A stretch of 47,952 nt of DNA from an uncultured Pseudomonadota bacterium (GCA_903891165.1 CAITDR010000674.1:1-47952); one strand, 5' to 3'; counted from the first letter of the stretch, positions 22,843-32,089 are shown. Translations and numbers: made by a program. Notes: generated by a model not told the origin, from the sequence alone.

Positions 22843-24225
22843 CTACCCTTCGTGCCGCTGCCGCCAACGCGCGAGGACCCGTGCGGCCCAAAGCCGCCGG
22901 TGGTGGTGGGGATCCGACCCCACGCCGGCCCGCAGACTGAGCCGAAACTCCGGCGACAGGCTGTCGTGGAGCTGCTGCTCCACCTTCTTCAGGCCACCGG
23001 CGAGCGGTCCGGTGAGCCACGCCGCCACCGGCAGCTCCACCTGTCGATGAGGCGACAATTCTCCGCCGACAATGCCGCCTATCATACCACGGGCTCCCCA
23101 ATGAAGCAGTCCCTCCGGCACTGAAGCCAGTACATCCACCAGCGAAGGATCCAGGAAGGGTGCGGAGAATTCCACTCCGGTTTGCTCGGAGAGGCTGCCC
23201 AACATCGGTGCCAGCCCCGAAGAGAGCTGTGGCCAGGGGGACTCCCGGCGCCCACCAGCACGGCGACGCAGGCGATCCCGTAAAGAAAGAACAGGTTCTT
23301 CGCCCATCAGTTCGGCAGCACCCCAGCCACCCACCAGCCGAGAGCTCCCCTGCTGCGTGGCCGCCAACAAAAGGAGGGCCTGCGGATCGACGAGGGGTTC
23401 CGGAAAGTCGGCCAGCTGCTCCAGCAGGCTCATCACCCGCTCGCTCCCCAACTCTATCGGCTTTCCCTCCCCTCCTCCGCCAAAACTGTAGTGAGCAATA
23501 CGTTCTGGCTCACGGCGCGCCGCCACCCGCAGGATGGCGCGGCTGTACAGCCCACCGGCGTCCAGGATCCCCACCGGGCCGTCGGTGCGGGTCCGGATCG
23601 CCAGATCCAGGCCGTAGTCCACGGTGCGCGCCCAGCGGTTGCGGGCACCACCAAAACCCGGCGTCGGCGGCCGTGGAGTCCAGGTGGAGATGGGTGCCTG
23701 GCCCAGCTTCTGGGCCTGCCCGGCGCCCAGTTGTTCCACGCCCTCCCAGAGACTTTTGGGGGCAGGTACAAAGCCGTTTTCCAACAATCCCTGGATAGAA
23801 AGCGGAGAAAGAGGTCGAGCCGGTGGCCGAGTACCAACGCAGGTGGCGGCCCCTTCGGTCCACCGGTAGAGGCGGCGGTGGCCCAGCCGATCCCGGGCGA
23901 CCCAGGGGCCGTCGGGGCCCCAGGCCATAATGGCCAACTCCCCCTGGAGCCGACCCAGGCCACGCTCAAAACCCGCCTCGGCAAAAATCTCCGCGATGAT
24001 CCGGCCATCTTCGTCCGAAGCCGTGATCCGGTCGCGCGCCAGCAGCTCGTCCACCAATGTGCGGCGGTTGCGCAGCAACCCCGAAAAAGCCACCCACCAA
24101 CGCCGGCTTCGATCAGGCCAGACGCCCCCCTCGGACTCCAAAAAAGAAGCCCCCCATTCCAGCTTCTGGCTTCCAGCCGAAGGAGGGGGGGGCGGGGGAT
24201 CCGAAGGGGAGAAGCGGAGTTTCAA
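22843..24225 (-). CDS. asparagine-synthetase-like protein, degenerate
   Basis: A 460-residue protein with the two-domain layout of AsnB: a glutamine-amidotransferase-like half and a synthetase-like half. The first half keeps ARDRLGHRRLYR (residues 110-121), the counterpart of RDRFGIKPLYY, but lacks the N-terminal catalytic cysteine and Met-Cys-Gly start. In the second half the ATP-binding SGGxDSS loop is replaced by ILDAGGLYS (220-228), and the SGDGGDELFGG motif by LVGGWGAAELMG; the APFLDPSLVDVL block (355-366) is preserved. It probably has no synthetase activity. The start is TTG 24225, three bases after the lipoprotein stop. Relation to the lipoprotein and the degenerate peroxiredoxin next door is unknown. 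Confidence 0.75.
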   Translation of the reverse strand: MKLRFSPSDPPPPPPSAGSQKLEWGASFLESEGGVWPDRSRRWWVAFSGLLRNRRTLVDELLARDRITASDEDGRIIAEIFAEAGFERGLGRLQGELAIMAWGPDGPWVARDRLGHRRLYRWTEGAATCVGTRPPARPLSPLSIQGLLENGFVPAPKSLWEGVEQLGAGQAQKLGQAPISTWTPRPPTPGFGGARNRWARTVDYGLDLAIRTRTDGPVGILDAGGLYSRAILRVAARREPERIAHYSFGGGGEGKPIELGSERVMSLLEQLADFPEPLVDPQALLLLAATQQGSSRLVGGWGAAELMGEEPVLSLRDRLRRRAGGRRESPWPQLSSGLAPMLGSLSEQTGVEFSAPFLDPSLVDVLASVPEGLLHWGARGMIGGIVGGELSPHRQVELPVAAWLTGPLAGGLKKVEQQLHDSLSPEFRLSLRAGVGSDPHHHRRLWAARVLARWRQRHEG

Positions 24226-24228
24226 CCG

Positions 24229-25104
24229 CTATTGACCGCCACTCCCTGCGGGAGCACCTGGGACGGTGGTTCCGGGAGGAGCGCCTGCAGGAGCCGCGCC
24301 GCCAGCCGGAGCCGCTCCGGGAGCCGCGCCGCCAGCCGGAGGGGCGCCGGGAGGAGCAACCGGAGAACCCGCGGGGGGGGTTCCGGGCGGGGGAGCACCC
24401 TCGGTGCCACCCGCGGGCGGCGTTCCGGGGGCGGGTACACCGGTAGCACCGGTGGAAGGATTGGGGCCTGCACCCACCAGCTCCGAAGGTGCGCCGCCCT
24501 GGCCGGTCTGCTCGTTGCGGGGCTGGAAGGCGCCCATATCGGGAGACTCGGAGAGCTCCAGGTTGATATCCTTGATCTCCGTCTGCGAAGCGATCTTCAG
24601 ATCCCCCTTGTACAGGGCCATCGGCTCGCCGGGGCTGGGGCCGTTGTCGTCCTTGTCGATGAAGGCGACCACACTCATGTCGCCGACATCCTTGGGAACT
24701 TCCACGGACCAGGGGCCGGGCTTGCTCTGCTCGATGCTGTGCATCAGCTCGGGATAGGGCGAACCTTCGGGGTTGCGCAGGAAGTCGATGCGCAGCTTAC
24801 CATCCACCGCGCCGGTCCACACGATGCTACCGGAGAGCTTGACGCCCTGGCCGGGGGTCACGGTGAAGCCCGCAGGAACCGGCCGAGAACCCGCCTGATT
24901 GGCGCCATTCGGCGTACCGGTCCCCGGGGTCGCGTTGGGATCCGCAGGGCCAGGGGCGGCGTTGGGATCCGGACTGCCAGGAATCGCATTGGGATCGGCC
25001 GGAGGCCCCGCTTCGCCGCCCGGAGGGGGAGCGTTGGGATCCTGGGTCGCGGCCGGATCCGGACAGGCAGTGAGGAAGAGGAGGGGGAGCAGATACTTGG
25101 ACAT
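24229..25104 (-). CDS. lipoprotein with Pro/Ala/Gly repeats at both ends
   Basis: A 291-residue predicted lipoprotein. The signal is MSKYLLPLLFLTAC, with the lipobox cysteine at 14. Residues 20-65 carry repeats of DPNAxPG, and residues 210-291 are Pro/Gly/Ala-rich with PPAGGAAPGA units. Between the tails is a compact beta-rich domain of about 120 residues (VKLSGSIVWTGAVDGKLRIDF, in two parts: VKLSGSIVWTG and AVDGKLRIDF) that also has a DKDDNGPSPGEPM calcium-loop-like stretch (Asp, Asp, Asn at the right spacing). It is downstream of tsaB by 35 bp and upstream of the AsnB-like gene. Function unknown. Confidence 0.8.
   Translation of the reverse strand: MSKYLLPLLFLTACPDPAATQDPNAPPPGGEAGPPADPNAIPGSPDPNAAPGPADPNATPGTGTPNGANQAGSRPVPAGFTVTPGQGVKLSGSIVWTGAVDGKLRIDFLRNPEGSPYPELMHSIEQSKPGPWSVEVPKDVGDMSVVAFIDKDDNGPSPGEPMALYKGDLKIASQTEIKDINLELSESPDMGAFQPRNEQTGQGGAPSELVGAGPNPSTGATGVPAPGTPPAGGTEGAPPPGTPPAGSPVAPPGAPPAGGAAPGAAPAGGAAPAGAPPGTTVPGAPAGSGGQ
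24291..24341 (-). repeat. 21-bp direct repeat within the lipoprotein gene
   Basis: The 21-base unit beginning GAGCCGCGCC and ending CAGCCGGAG occurs at 24291-24311 and 24321-24341, period 30. On the minus strand it encodes ten-residue units of the PPAGGAAPGA type. Slippage-prone coding repeat, not a CRISPR. Confidence 0.7.
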
Positions 25105-25139
25105 GGAGAAACCTCCGGGACTTGCCCGCAGCTGTTGAT

Positions 25140-25823
25140 CTACCGACCTTCTGCAACCGGGTCAACCCACCCAGACCCATTCTGACGCATCTCTGCGGGA
25201 ATCTTCGCGTCCGGCGCCCGCAGATAGTGAAGAGAAATTTCCTGGAGGGGGCGCGCTTCCTGAAGTACCAGCCAGCTCCCGACCTGCCCGACGGCGCTGC
25301 GATCGGGATCCGCCACTACCCGGTGGCCGGCTTGCTCCAAAAGGTCGCGGTAACGTTGGGCCCCCTCCCCCACGACCGTCGCGGGCGGCAGGGCACAAAG
25401 ATCCGCCGGGGCACAGTCCCATTCGGATCGGCGCAGCACGGGCCCCTGGCCATCCCAGCCGAATAACCCGGCGTAGACCCTATCTTTCCGAGCATCCAGC
25501 ACCACCAGCACATCGGGGCTTTCCGGGCAGAGCCAGGCACGCAGAGCCAAGGAGGAAAGCGGGAGAACCTGCACATTTCGCGCCATGGCCAGCCCCAGCG
25601 CCGAGGCCACCCCCACCCGCAAGCCGGTGAAGGTACCCGGCCCAACCACTACCGCCACCCGGTCGAGGCCGGACAGAGCGCTCAAACCCGCCTCCAACGC
25701 CGGTCCCAGCCAGGCGTCCGCACCCTGGAGCTGGCGTACGGAGCTCTGCCAGATCGGCTCGGCCCCCACATAGGCAGCCACCCCAATCACCGGGCTGGCG
25801 CTGTCAATCAAAAGGGTACGCAC
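25140..25823 (-). CDS. tsaB: tRNA threonylcarbamoyladenosine biosynthesis protein TsaB
   Basis: TsaB is the partner that holds TsaD in the complex that makes the t6A modification at position 37 of ANN-decoding tRNAs. The protein starts TLLIDSASPVIGVA and carries the family block VVGPGTFTGLRVGVASALGL, with VLPLSSLALRA after it. The start is GTG 25823, whose GTG overlaps the rseP stop as TAGTG; the frame opens further upstream, inside rseP, but the 42 extra residues do not belong to the family. Length is 227 residues, normal for TsaB. TsaD and RimI are also in the window (38477-39448 and 46184-46615). Confidence 0.93.
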   Translation of the reverse strand: MRTLLIDSASPVIGVAAYVGAEPIWQSSVRQLQGADAWLGPALEAGLSALSGLDRVAVVVGPGTFTGLRVGVASALGLAMARNVQVLPLSSLALRAWLCPESPDVLVVLDARKDRVYAGLFGWDGQGPVLRRSEWDCAPADLCALPPATVVGEGAQRYRDLLEQAGHRVVADPDRSAVGQVGSWLVLQEARPLQEISLHYLRAPDAKIPAEMRQNGSGWVDPVAEGR

Positions 25824-27520
25824 TAGTCCGGAATCATCCTGCGGATATCGAAAACAAACACCATCACAAAAATAACGGCCATAAAGACCACCCCCGCCTG
25901 AAGGGCGAGCTCGCGCAGGCGGATGGACAGGGGACGACCGCGGATCCACTCCAGCAGGTACATCAGGGCCTGGCCCCCATCCAGCACCGGTACCGGCAGC
26001 ATGTTGAGCACCGCGAGGCTGATGGAGAACATGGCCATGTGCTTGGCCCAGTAGAAGAGGCCCTGCTCAGCGGCCGCCGCGGTCTGGCGGAAAATCTCGA
26101 TGGGGCCTCCCAGACTCTTCTGGAGGGCCGCCTCCCCGGTGACCAGCTTCCCCACATGCTCGGCCAGGAAGCGGGTCATGCCCAGGGTCTGCTCAGCGGC
26201 GCGCTGCACCGCAACGGGAAGGGGGTAGGAGCGGACGATCTTCAGAGGGACAATACTCTCCCCTGAACCGGCCATACCCAAGCGAGGGCGCCAGTAGTAG
26301 CTACCGGTCAAATCCGTATCCTTCACTACATCCGGCTGGATATGGAAGTCCAGAACCTGACCCTCCCGTCGCAGCTGGATGTCCACCGGTCGAGCCGTCT
26401 GGCTCTCCCCCTTTCCGCTCCCGGAGGCGGCGATCAGCCGAAGGACGTCCCCCCAGCTCACCAAGCGGGTGCCATCGATCACCAGCAGGTGATCTCCGGC
26501 CTGAATCCCCGCACGATCCGCGGCGGAACCCTTCTCCACCTCCACCACTCCCAACGAGGCCGAGGCCAGACCCCAGCGACGCCAGAGCGCATCTTCCTCC
26601 ACCGGTGCTCCTTCGGTCCATGCAGAATCAACGGACAATGTTGTCCGTTGAATCTGGACGCCTTCAGGAGGAAGAACGGTCCCGTCCGGGCGGAGGTTGG
26701 GATCTCCCTCATACCAGGCCAACTCCAAGCGATCGGTGTTCGCAGCCTCGCGCCGCAGATCGGTCCAGGTGCGTACCGGCTTGCCGTTCACCTCGGTGAT
26801 CATCAGGCCGTTTTTCAGGCCCGCCCGGCCCGCGGGAGAGGCCGAATCATCGACCAGAATCCTTGTTGAAGGAGCAAAATTTCCAAAACCCAGGGCCGCA
26901 GGATCGGTGACATCCACTCCCTCCCCTCGCACCACCAGGTCCAGCGGCTGGCCATCCCGACGCAGCCCGATTTTCAGGTCGCCCTGCGGCACGACATCCA
27001 AGACCTCGATCATGTCTACCCAGGTCTCTACGGGGGTACCATTCAGCGAGGTGACACGATCATCGACCAGGATTCCGGCCACCGCAGCGGGAGAGCTGGG
27101 ACGTACGGCAGCGAGCACCGCCTCGGACTGCGGCTCACCCCATACAAAAAGGGCGGTGAAGACAACAAAAGGGAGGACGATGTTGCAGGCGGGACCGGCC
27201 AGGGAGATGGCGAGCCGTGCCCAGGCGGGCTTGCTCATAAAGCCGTTTACGGACTCCTGGATGTCCTCGTCGTCCACCCCACCCTCGGCGAAGGGGTCCC
27301 CGCCGGCCATCCGCACGTAGCCGCCCAGCGGAACTGCGGAGATCCGGTAGTCGGTACCCCCGTGGACAATTCCAAAGAGTCGGGGGCCAAAGCCCACAGA
27401 GAAGACACGAACGCCTACACCGAGCGAACGGGCCACCACGTAGTGCCCGAACTCGTGGATGAGCACCAGGACCCCAATCAGGATCAGGGTGGACAGGTAG
27501 TACAGCACGGTGCTCAACAT
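25823..27520 (-). CDS. rseP: RseP-type site-2 zinc metalloprotease with three PDZ domains
   Basis: An intramembrane protease that cleaves anti-sigma factors and signal-peptide remnants. The zinc motif HEFGH is at residues 22-26 in the first transmembrane segment, and the second active-site motif VLNMLPVPVLDGGQ is near residue 515. E. coli RseP has two PDZ domains between the membrane segments; here three PDZ-like repeats can be read (AAVRPSSPAAVAGI at about 137, DDSASPAGRAGLK at about 230, VEKGSAADRAGIQ at about 330), which explains the 565-residue length against about 450. In E. coli dxr separates cdsA from rseP; here it does not. Start is ATG 27520, 40 bp after cdsA. Contains a coding palindrome at 26628-26651. 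Confidence 0.93.
   Translation of the reverse strand: MLSTVLYYLSTLILIGVLVLIHEFGHYVVARSLGVGVRVFSVGFGPRLFGIVHGGTDYRISAVPLGGYVRMAGGDPFAEGGVDDEDIQESVNGFMSKPAWARLAISLAGPACNIVLPFVVFTALFVWGEPQSEAVLAAVRPSSPAAVAGILVDDRVTSLNGTPVETWVDMIEVLDVVPQGDLKIGLRRDGQPLDLVVRGEGVDVTDPAALGFGNFAPSTRILVDDSASPAGRAGLKNGLMITEVNGKPVRTWTDLRREAANTDRLELAWYEGDPNLRPDGTVLPPEGVQIQRTTLSVDSAWTEGAPVEEDALWRRWGLASASLGVVEVEKGSAADRAGIQAGDHLLVIDGTRLVSWGDVLRLIAASGSGKGESQTARPVDIQLRREGQVLDFHIQPDVVKDTDLTGSYYWRPRLGMAGSGESIVPLKIVRSYPLPVAVQRAAEQTLGMTRFLAEHVGKLVTGEAALQKSLGGPIEIFRQTAAAAEQGLFYWAKHMAMFSISLAVLNMLPVPVLDGGQALMYLLEWIRGRPLSIRLRELALQAGVVFMAVIFVMVFVFDIRRMIPD
26628..26651. repeat. 24-bp near-perfect palindrome inside rseP
   Basis: Arms TCAACGGACAA and TTGTCCGTTGA (11 bp each, fully complementary) separated by TG. 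It lies in the coding region of rseP between PDZ domains two and three. Long perfect arms are unusual in coding DNA. Confidence 0.6.
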
Positions 27521-27560
27521 CGGGAGATCCTAATCACCTGCGCCCGAAAGGGGAGGGTCT

Positions 27561-28394
27561 TCAGGGCAGAAGCTCGCGGGCCTGGAGCACCGCCCACAAA
27601 AGAGGACCGCTGAACAGCAGGGAGTCCACCCGGTCGAGAATACCGCCATGGCCGGGCATAATCCAGCCACTGTCCTTGACGCCGAAGGCCCGCTTCAGCA
27701 TCGACTCCACCAGATCACCCAGGACACCCGCCAGATCCAGGACGACACCCAGGGCGATCAGGCTGCCCCACCCGAGCATGATGGGCTGCTCAGAGCCCCA
27801 CGGTAAAAGTTGGTCGCCAATCACCTTCACCAGCAAAGCCCCCACCACCGCCAACAGCACCCCACCGACGACGCCCTCGCGGGTTTTTTTAGGGCTCACG
27901 CGCGGGAAAAGAGGGGTCTTTCCGGCGAATCGCCCGGCAAAATAGGCACCGGTGTCCCCCAGCCAGGTCACCGCCAGCACCAGGAAGATCAAGGTGAGCC
28001 CATCGTGCTCGCGACGCAGCCACAACAGGGGAGCCAGGAGAAGGGGGACGTAGACAAGGCCAAAACCCAGCCGGATCGCCTGCTGTGCGGCCTGCGTGAC
28101 GTCTTCCGTGTGCAACATCGGCAGCACCGTCACACCCATCCACAGCAACGTCAGCACCGGAATCAGGGCGGGTACTGGCGCAAAAATTGCCGTGGAAAAC
28201 ACGGCTACCCCGCCAGGAATCAGGACTATCCGCGCCATGGCCTTGGCCTCGGGGAGCGCCATCGAGGCGTACTCGTCCTGCGCGATGATGAGCGCGATCA
28301 CCGCCAAGCCAAAAGTGGCGTAGAAGCCGCCAAAGATGATGAGCGGGAGCAGTACCGCCAGTCCGGTCAGACCCGCAATGATACGTGTCCCCAT
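27561..28394 (-). CDS. cdsA: phosphatidate cytidylyltransferase
   Basis: CdsA makes CDP-diacylglycerol from phosphatidic acid and CTP, the entry to phospholipid synthesis. The 277-residue protein has about eight transmembrane segments and the CDS signature VKDSGWIMPGHGGILDRVDS near the C-terminus, preceded by SMLKRAFG. The DTGAYFAGRF motif in the middle is the nucleotide site region. The true start is ATG 28394 (MGTRIIAG), which overlaps the uppS stop as TGATG; a longer frame runs upstream inside uppS. It is in the conserved order frr-uppS-cdsA-rseP. Confidence 0.95.
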   Translation of the reverse strand: MGTRIIAGLTGLAVLLPLIIFGGFYATFGLAVIALIIAQDEYASMALPEAKAMARIVLIPGGVAVFSTAIFAPVPALIPVLTLLWMGVTVLPMLHTEDVTQAAQQAIRLGFGLVYVPLLLAPLLWLRREHDGLTLIFLVLAVTWLGDTGAYFAGRFAGKTPLFPRVSPKKTREGVVGGVLLAVVGALLVKVIGDQLLPWGSEQPIMLGWGSLIALGVVLDLAGVLGDLVESMLKRAFGVKDSGWIMPGHGGILDRVDSLLFSGPLLWAVLQARELLP

Positions 28395-29113
28395 CAGGAG
28401 GCCTTGACCTGGGCGCCGGTCTGCCCAAAACGACGCTCGCGACTCCCAAAAACTTCGAAGGCGCGACGCAGCTCCTCCCGACGAAATTCCGGCCACAGGG
28501 TGTCGGTCACATAGAACTCTGCGTAGGCCAACTGCCACAAAAGGAAGTTGGAGATTCGGAATTCGCCGGAGGTGCGCACCACGAGGTCGGGGTCCGGTAG
28601 TGCGGCGGTCTGCAGCTCGGCAGCGAAGGCGGCGTCGTCAATCTGCTCCACACGTAGTCGCCCAGTTGCTACCTTCTTTGCCAGTTTTCGGGTAGCCTCC
28701 ACAATCTCCGCCCGACCACCGTAGGACAAGGCAAGGTTCAGCACCATGCCCGTGTTCTTCCGGGAGGCCAGCATCAGCTCCTTGAGCGAGGCGCGCACTG
28801 CCAGTGGCAGGCGGTCGGTTTCCCCGATGGTCTCCAGGCGGATATTGTTCTGGAGAATCTCTGCCCGTTCTTCCAGAAGATACCTGCCTAAAAGGGCCAT
28901 CAATCCCGCAACTTCGTCGGCCGGGCGCTTCCAATTCTCGGTGGAAAAGCTGTAGAGGGTGAGCACCTGCACGCCCCACTCCCGGCATGCGCGGGTGATA
29001 TCCCGTACACTTTCGGCGCCGGCTTCATGGCCGGCAAGGCGGGGAAGACCGCGAGAGGTGGCCCATCTCCCGTTTCCGTCCATGATGATGGCCACATGCC
29101 GCGGGATCGTCAT
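28394..29113 (-). CDS. uppS: isoprenyl transferase (undecaprenyl diphosphate synthase)
   Basis: UppS makes the C55 isoprenoid lipid carrier used for peptidoglycan and O-antigen precursors. The 239 residues contain IIMDGNGRWA with the catalytic aspartate (Asp12), the STENWKRP motif and the RTSGEFRISNFLLWQLAYAE block that binds pyrophosphate. Its stop overlaps cdsA, and its start is 16 bp after frr. Length is normal. Confidence 0.97.
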   Translation of the reverse strand: MTIPRHVAIIMDGNGRWATSRGLPRLAGHEAGAESVRDITRACREWGVQVLTLYSFSTENWKRPADEVAGLMALLGRYLLEERAEILQNNIRLETIGETDRLPLAVRASLKELMLASRKNTGMVLNLALSYGGRAEIVEATRKLAKKVATGRLRVEQIDDAAFAAELQTAALPDPDLVVRTSGEFRISNFLLWQLAYAEFYVTDTLWPEFRREELRRAFEVFGSRERRFGQTGAQVKAS

Positions 29114-29129
29114 TCTGCCTCCAGATCAC

Positions 29130-29690
29130 TCAAACGGTCAGGACGTCCTTCTCCTTGGCCGCCGCGATCTCATCCACCTTTTTGATGTACTCGTCCGTGA
29201 TCTTCTGGACCTTTTCGATACCGGCCTTCAGCTGGTCCTCGGTGATGTCCTTCTCCTTCTCGGCATCCTTCAGGAGCTCGTTGTACTCCCGACGGACCCC
29301 ACGCAGGCGGACACGGACTTCCTCGGCGATCTTGCCCACCTGCTTCACCAGCTCCTTACGACGATCGCCGGTGAGCGCGGGAATCGGGACGCGGACGACC
29401 TGCCCATCGGAGGCGGGATTCAGGCCCAGGCCTGCGGTGGTAATGGCGCGTTCAATGTCCTTGATCGTGCTCTTGTCCCACGGATTGACGATGAGGAGGC
29501 GCGCGTCGGGAGCGGCGATGTTCGCCATCTGCTTCAGCGGCATATGGGATCCGTAGACTTCTACCTGCACATGCTCGATCAGACTCGGGGTGGCCCGACC
29601 CGTGCGCACGGAGGTGAGCTCCCGCTTGAAGGCGTCCAGGGCCTTCTCCATGTCGGGCTTCAGCGAGCTGAGATACTCATCGGCGGACAT
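29130..29690 (-). CDS. frr: ribosome recycling factor
   Basis: RRF splits the post-termination ribosome together with EF-G. The 186-residue protein shows the family's long coiled-coil hairpin, with the LTSVRTGRATPSLIEHV helix at the start, the SVRIPVPALTGDRRKELVK-like segment (here VRVPIPALTGDRRKELVKQV) in the middle and a C-terminal helix ending EKDVLTV. It starts 10 bp after pyrH's stop on the same strand, in the usual pyrH-frr order. Confidence 0.98.
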   Translation of the reverse strand: MSADEYLSSLKPDMEKALDAFKRELTSVRTGRATPSLIEHVQVEVYGSHMPLKQMANIAAPDARLLIVNPWDKSTIKDIERAITTAGLGLNPASDGQVVRVPIPALTGDRRKELVKQVGKIAEEVRVRLRGVRREYNELLKDAEKEKDITEDQLKAGIEKVQKITDEYIKKVDEIAAAKEKDVLTV

Positions 29691-29700
29691 GTGTACTCCT

Positions 29701-30435
29701 TCAGGTGTGGTCGATGCTGGGGGTCACCACATGGGTTCCTACACGTTCACCCATGATCACCCGACGCAAGTTCCCCGGTATACTCATATCAAAAACAATT
29801 AGCGGAATCTGGGTTTCCATACAAAGGCTGATCGCCGTTGCATCCATAACCTTCAATCCCAACCGCAGCGCATCGATGTGGGTGACCCGCTCGTAGCGCA
29901 CCGCATCCAGATGTTTCATCGGATCTTTGTCGTAGACCCCGTCCACCTTGGTGGCCTTCAGGATGACATCGGCCTTGATTTCAGCCGCCCGCAGCGAGGC
30001 CGCAGTGTCGGTGGAGAAGAAGGGATTGCCGGTTCCCGCTCCAAAAATGACCAAGCGCCCCTTGTTGAGGTGCGCGATTGCACGGCGACGGATGTAGGGC
30101 TCGCAGACCTGCTCCATATGCAGGGCAGACATGACCCGGGTGTAGCAGCCGCGCTGCTCTAAGGCGTCCTGGAGCGCGAGGCTGTTGATCACCGTCGCCA
30201 GCATACCCATGTAGTCTGCATGGGTACGCTCCATTCCCCCTTCTGAAGCGGGAACACCGCGAAAAATATTGCCCCCGCCCACCACCAGTCCTACCTGAAC
30301 GCCCAGATCGCAGATCTCTTTCACCTCGTCGGCGAAGCGACTGACCACTGCGGGATTCAGACCAAAACCCTGTTCACCCGCGAGCATTTCACCCGAGAGC
30401 TTGAGGAGGACACGGTGGAAGGCGGGGGCAGACAT
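29701..30435 (-). CDS. pyrH: uridylate kinase (UMP kinase)
   Basis: PyrH phosphorylates UMP to UDP. The 244-residue protein belongs to the amino acid kinase family: [17 protein letters not shown] for the phosphate site, [12 protein letters not shown] for the nucleotide region, [16 protein letters not shown] for the UMP site and [17 protein letters not shown] late. The start is ATG 30435, four bases downstream of the tsf stop; the frame stays open into tsf. Expression is probably coupled to tsf. Confidence 0.97.
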   Translation of the reverse strand: MSAPAFHRVLLKLSGEMLAGEQGFGLNPAVVSRFADEVKEICDLGVQVGLVVGGGNIFRGVPASEGGMERTHADYMGMLATVINSLALQDALEQRGCYTRVMSALHMEQVCEPYIRRRAIAHLNKGRLVIFGAGTGNPFFSTDTAASLRAAEIKADVILKATKVDGVYDKDPMKHLDAVRYERVTHIDALRLGLKVMDATAISLCMETQIPLIVFDMSIPGNLRRVIMGERVGTHVVTPSIDHT

Positions 30436-30439
30436 CGAG

Positions 30440-31087
30440 CTACACCGCCGCTGCGGCAGCCACTTCGGCTGCAAAGTCGCCGCTCTTCTTCTCGATACCT
30501 TCGCCCACTTCATAGCGGACAAAGCGGCGGATCCGGATGTTCTCGCCGATACTGGCGACAGCTTCCTTCACCAGCTGATCGATGCTCTTCTTGTCGTCCT
30601 TGATGTACTTCTGGTCGAGCAGGCAGATCTCTTCGTAGAACTTGCTCATACGGCCATCCACGATCTTCTGCGCCACGGCTTCGGGCTTGCCCTCGGCCAT
30701 GACCCGCTCCAGCTGTACCCGACGCTCGCGCTCCAGCTCGTCGGCCGAAACTTCTTCCCGGCTGAGGTACTTGGGGTTGCAAGCGGCGATCTGCATCGCG
30801 ACTTCCTGAGCAAAGACCTTGAACTTGTCGTTCAGGGCCACAAAGTCGGTCTCGCAGTTGATCTCGACCAGCACGCCAATCTTGCCACCGGCGTGGATGT
30901 AGGCGTGTACCAAGCCTTCCGCAGCGACGCGGCCGGACTTCTTGGCAGCCTGAGCCATGCCGCGCTTCCGCAGGTAGTCGATGGCCTTTTCTACATCGTC
31001 GCCGTTCTCAGCGAGGGCCTTCTTACACTCGAGCATGCCAGCGCCGGTGCGCTCACGCAGCTCCTTGATCTGATCCATCGTTGCCAT
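30440..31087 (-). CDS. tsf: translation elongation factor Ts
   Basis: EF-Ts exchanges GDP for GTP on EF-Tu. The 215 residues show the UBA-like start ([19 protein letters not shown]), the [17 protein letters not shown] helix and the [19 protein letters not shown] region that contacts EF-Tu. At 215 residues it is shorter than the 283 of E. coli, matching the short form with one core subdomain. It follows rpsB by 35 bp, the usual arrangement. Confidence 0.98.
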   Translation of the reverse strand: MATMDQIKELRERTGAGMLECKKALAENGDDVEKAIDYLRKRGMAQAAKKSGRVAAEGLVHAYIHAGGKIGVLVEINCETDFVALNDKFKVFAQEVAMQIAACNPKYLSREEVSADELERERRVQLERVMAEGKPEAVAQKIVDGRMSKFYEEICLLDQKYIKDDKKSIDQLVKEAVASIGENIRIRRFVRYEVGEGIEKKSGDFAAEVAAAAAV

Positions 31088-31122
31088 AACAGGTCTCCGA
31101 AGATTTTTTGGGAAAGGGCCGC

Positions 31123-31911
31123 TCAGCCTTCGTCTTCACGGCCTTCGCGGGCCGCTTCGTCGAAGGAGTTGGAGCGACGGATCACCTCGACGCCCTGTGC
31201 ACCACCGGCACGTACCGCATCGGCACGGCCCATGTGCAGGCCCTCGGTCGCAGCATCGGCCATCGCCGCCGTGAAGAGGCGGATGGACTTGATGGCGTCG
31301 TCGTTGCCAGGAACCACGTAGGTGATGCCCGCAGGATCACAGTTGGTATCGCAGAGCGCAACCACCGGAATACCAAGCTTGTTGGCTTCCTTGACGGCGA
31401 TGTGCTCCTTCTTGGGGTCCACCACGAAGAGTGCACCGGGGAGGTTCTTCATCTCCTTGATCCCGCCCAGAGACTTCTCCATCTTCTCGATCTCGCGGTC
31501 GAGCTGGAGGGCCTCCTTCTTGGTGAGCTGTTCAAACTTGCCTTCCGCCTTGGTCTTCTGGAGCAGGTTCAGGCGCTCAATGGACTTCTTCACGGTCTGG
31601 AAGTTGGTGAGGGTGCCACCCAGCCAGCGGTCGTTGACGTAGAACATCTGGCAACGACGGGCTTCTTCGGCCACGATCTCGCGCGCAGCGCGCTTGGTGC
31701 CGACGAACAGGATGGGCTCCCCACGGCTGACGCTGGTGGAGACGAAGCGGGCCGCGTCCACCAGGGCACGGGCGGTCATCTGGATGTCGATGATGTGGAC
31801 CCCGTTCTTCTGGCCGTAGATGTACGGGCGCATACGGGGGTTCCAGCGGCGGGTCTGATGACCGAAATGGACGCCGGCTTCGAGCAATTCACGAAGGGAA
31901 ACAGAAGGCAT
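31123..31911 (-). CDS. rpsB: 30S ribosomal protein S2
   Basis: S2 is a small-subunit protein needed for S1 binding. The 262 residues include the start [28 protein letters not shown] for the mid segment and the [11 protein letters not shown] motif. I place the start at ATG 31911, preceded by GGAGTAGCT, rather than at an upstream in-frame codon at 31956 that adds a non-conserved leader. It is first in the minus-strand run that continues to 22279. The 207-bp region before it holds hairpins described separately. Confidence 0.97.
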   Translation of the reverse strand: MPSVSLRELLEAGVHFGHQTRRWNPRMRPYIYGQKNGVHIIDIQMTARALVDAARFVSTSVSRGEPILFVGTKRAAREIVAEEARRCQMFYVNDRWLGGTLTNFQTVKKSIERLNLLQKTKAEGKFEQLTKKEALQLDREIEKMEKSLGGIKEMKNLPGALFVVDPKKEHIAVKEANKLGIPVVALCDTNCDPAGITYVVPGNDDAIKSIRLFTAAMADAATEGLHMGRADAVRAGGAQGVEVIRRSNSFDEAAREGREDEG

Positions 31912-31999
31912 AGCTACTCCAGGATGGTTGTGCGACCACCGGCTTTCAAAAGGCAACCGGAAGCAGGGAAACCCACCTCCAGCACCATGCCTGATGAAA

Positions 32000-32048
32000 G
32001 GAAGCCGAAGCTTCCCGGGCCGGTGTGATGCTCCTCAACAAATTGAGG
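32000..32048 (-). promoter_or_regulatory. stacked hairpins in the rpsB leader
   Basis: Two perfect stems lie 89-137 bases upstream of the rpsB start. Read on the minus strand, CCTCAA-TTTG-TTGAGG comes first (32048-32033), then GGAAGC-TTCG-GCTTCC (32015-32000). The second has the very stable UUCG loop closed by C-G and is followed by TTTC. S2 regulates its own operon through the leader in E. coli; a similar role here is an inference. Confidence 0.5.
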
Positions 32049-32089
32049 GCAGCGACGTCTATCCTGTTGCCTTGCCTGCGGCAAGCGGG

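Noticed and set aside
24291..24341. Possible CRISPR or tandem array
   Set aside because: It is a two-copy coding repeat in the lipoprotein gene with no spacers.
24398..24414. sigma-54-like TGGCAC match on the minus strand
   Set aside because: It is inside the lipoprotein coding sequence in a Gly/Pro-rich repeat and has a poor -12 box.
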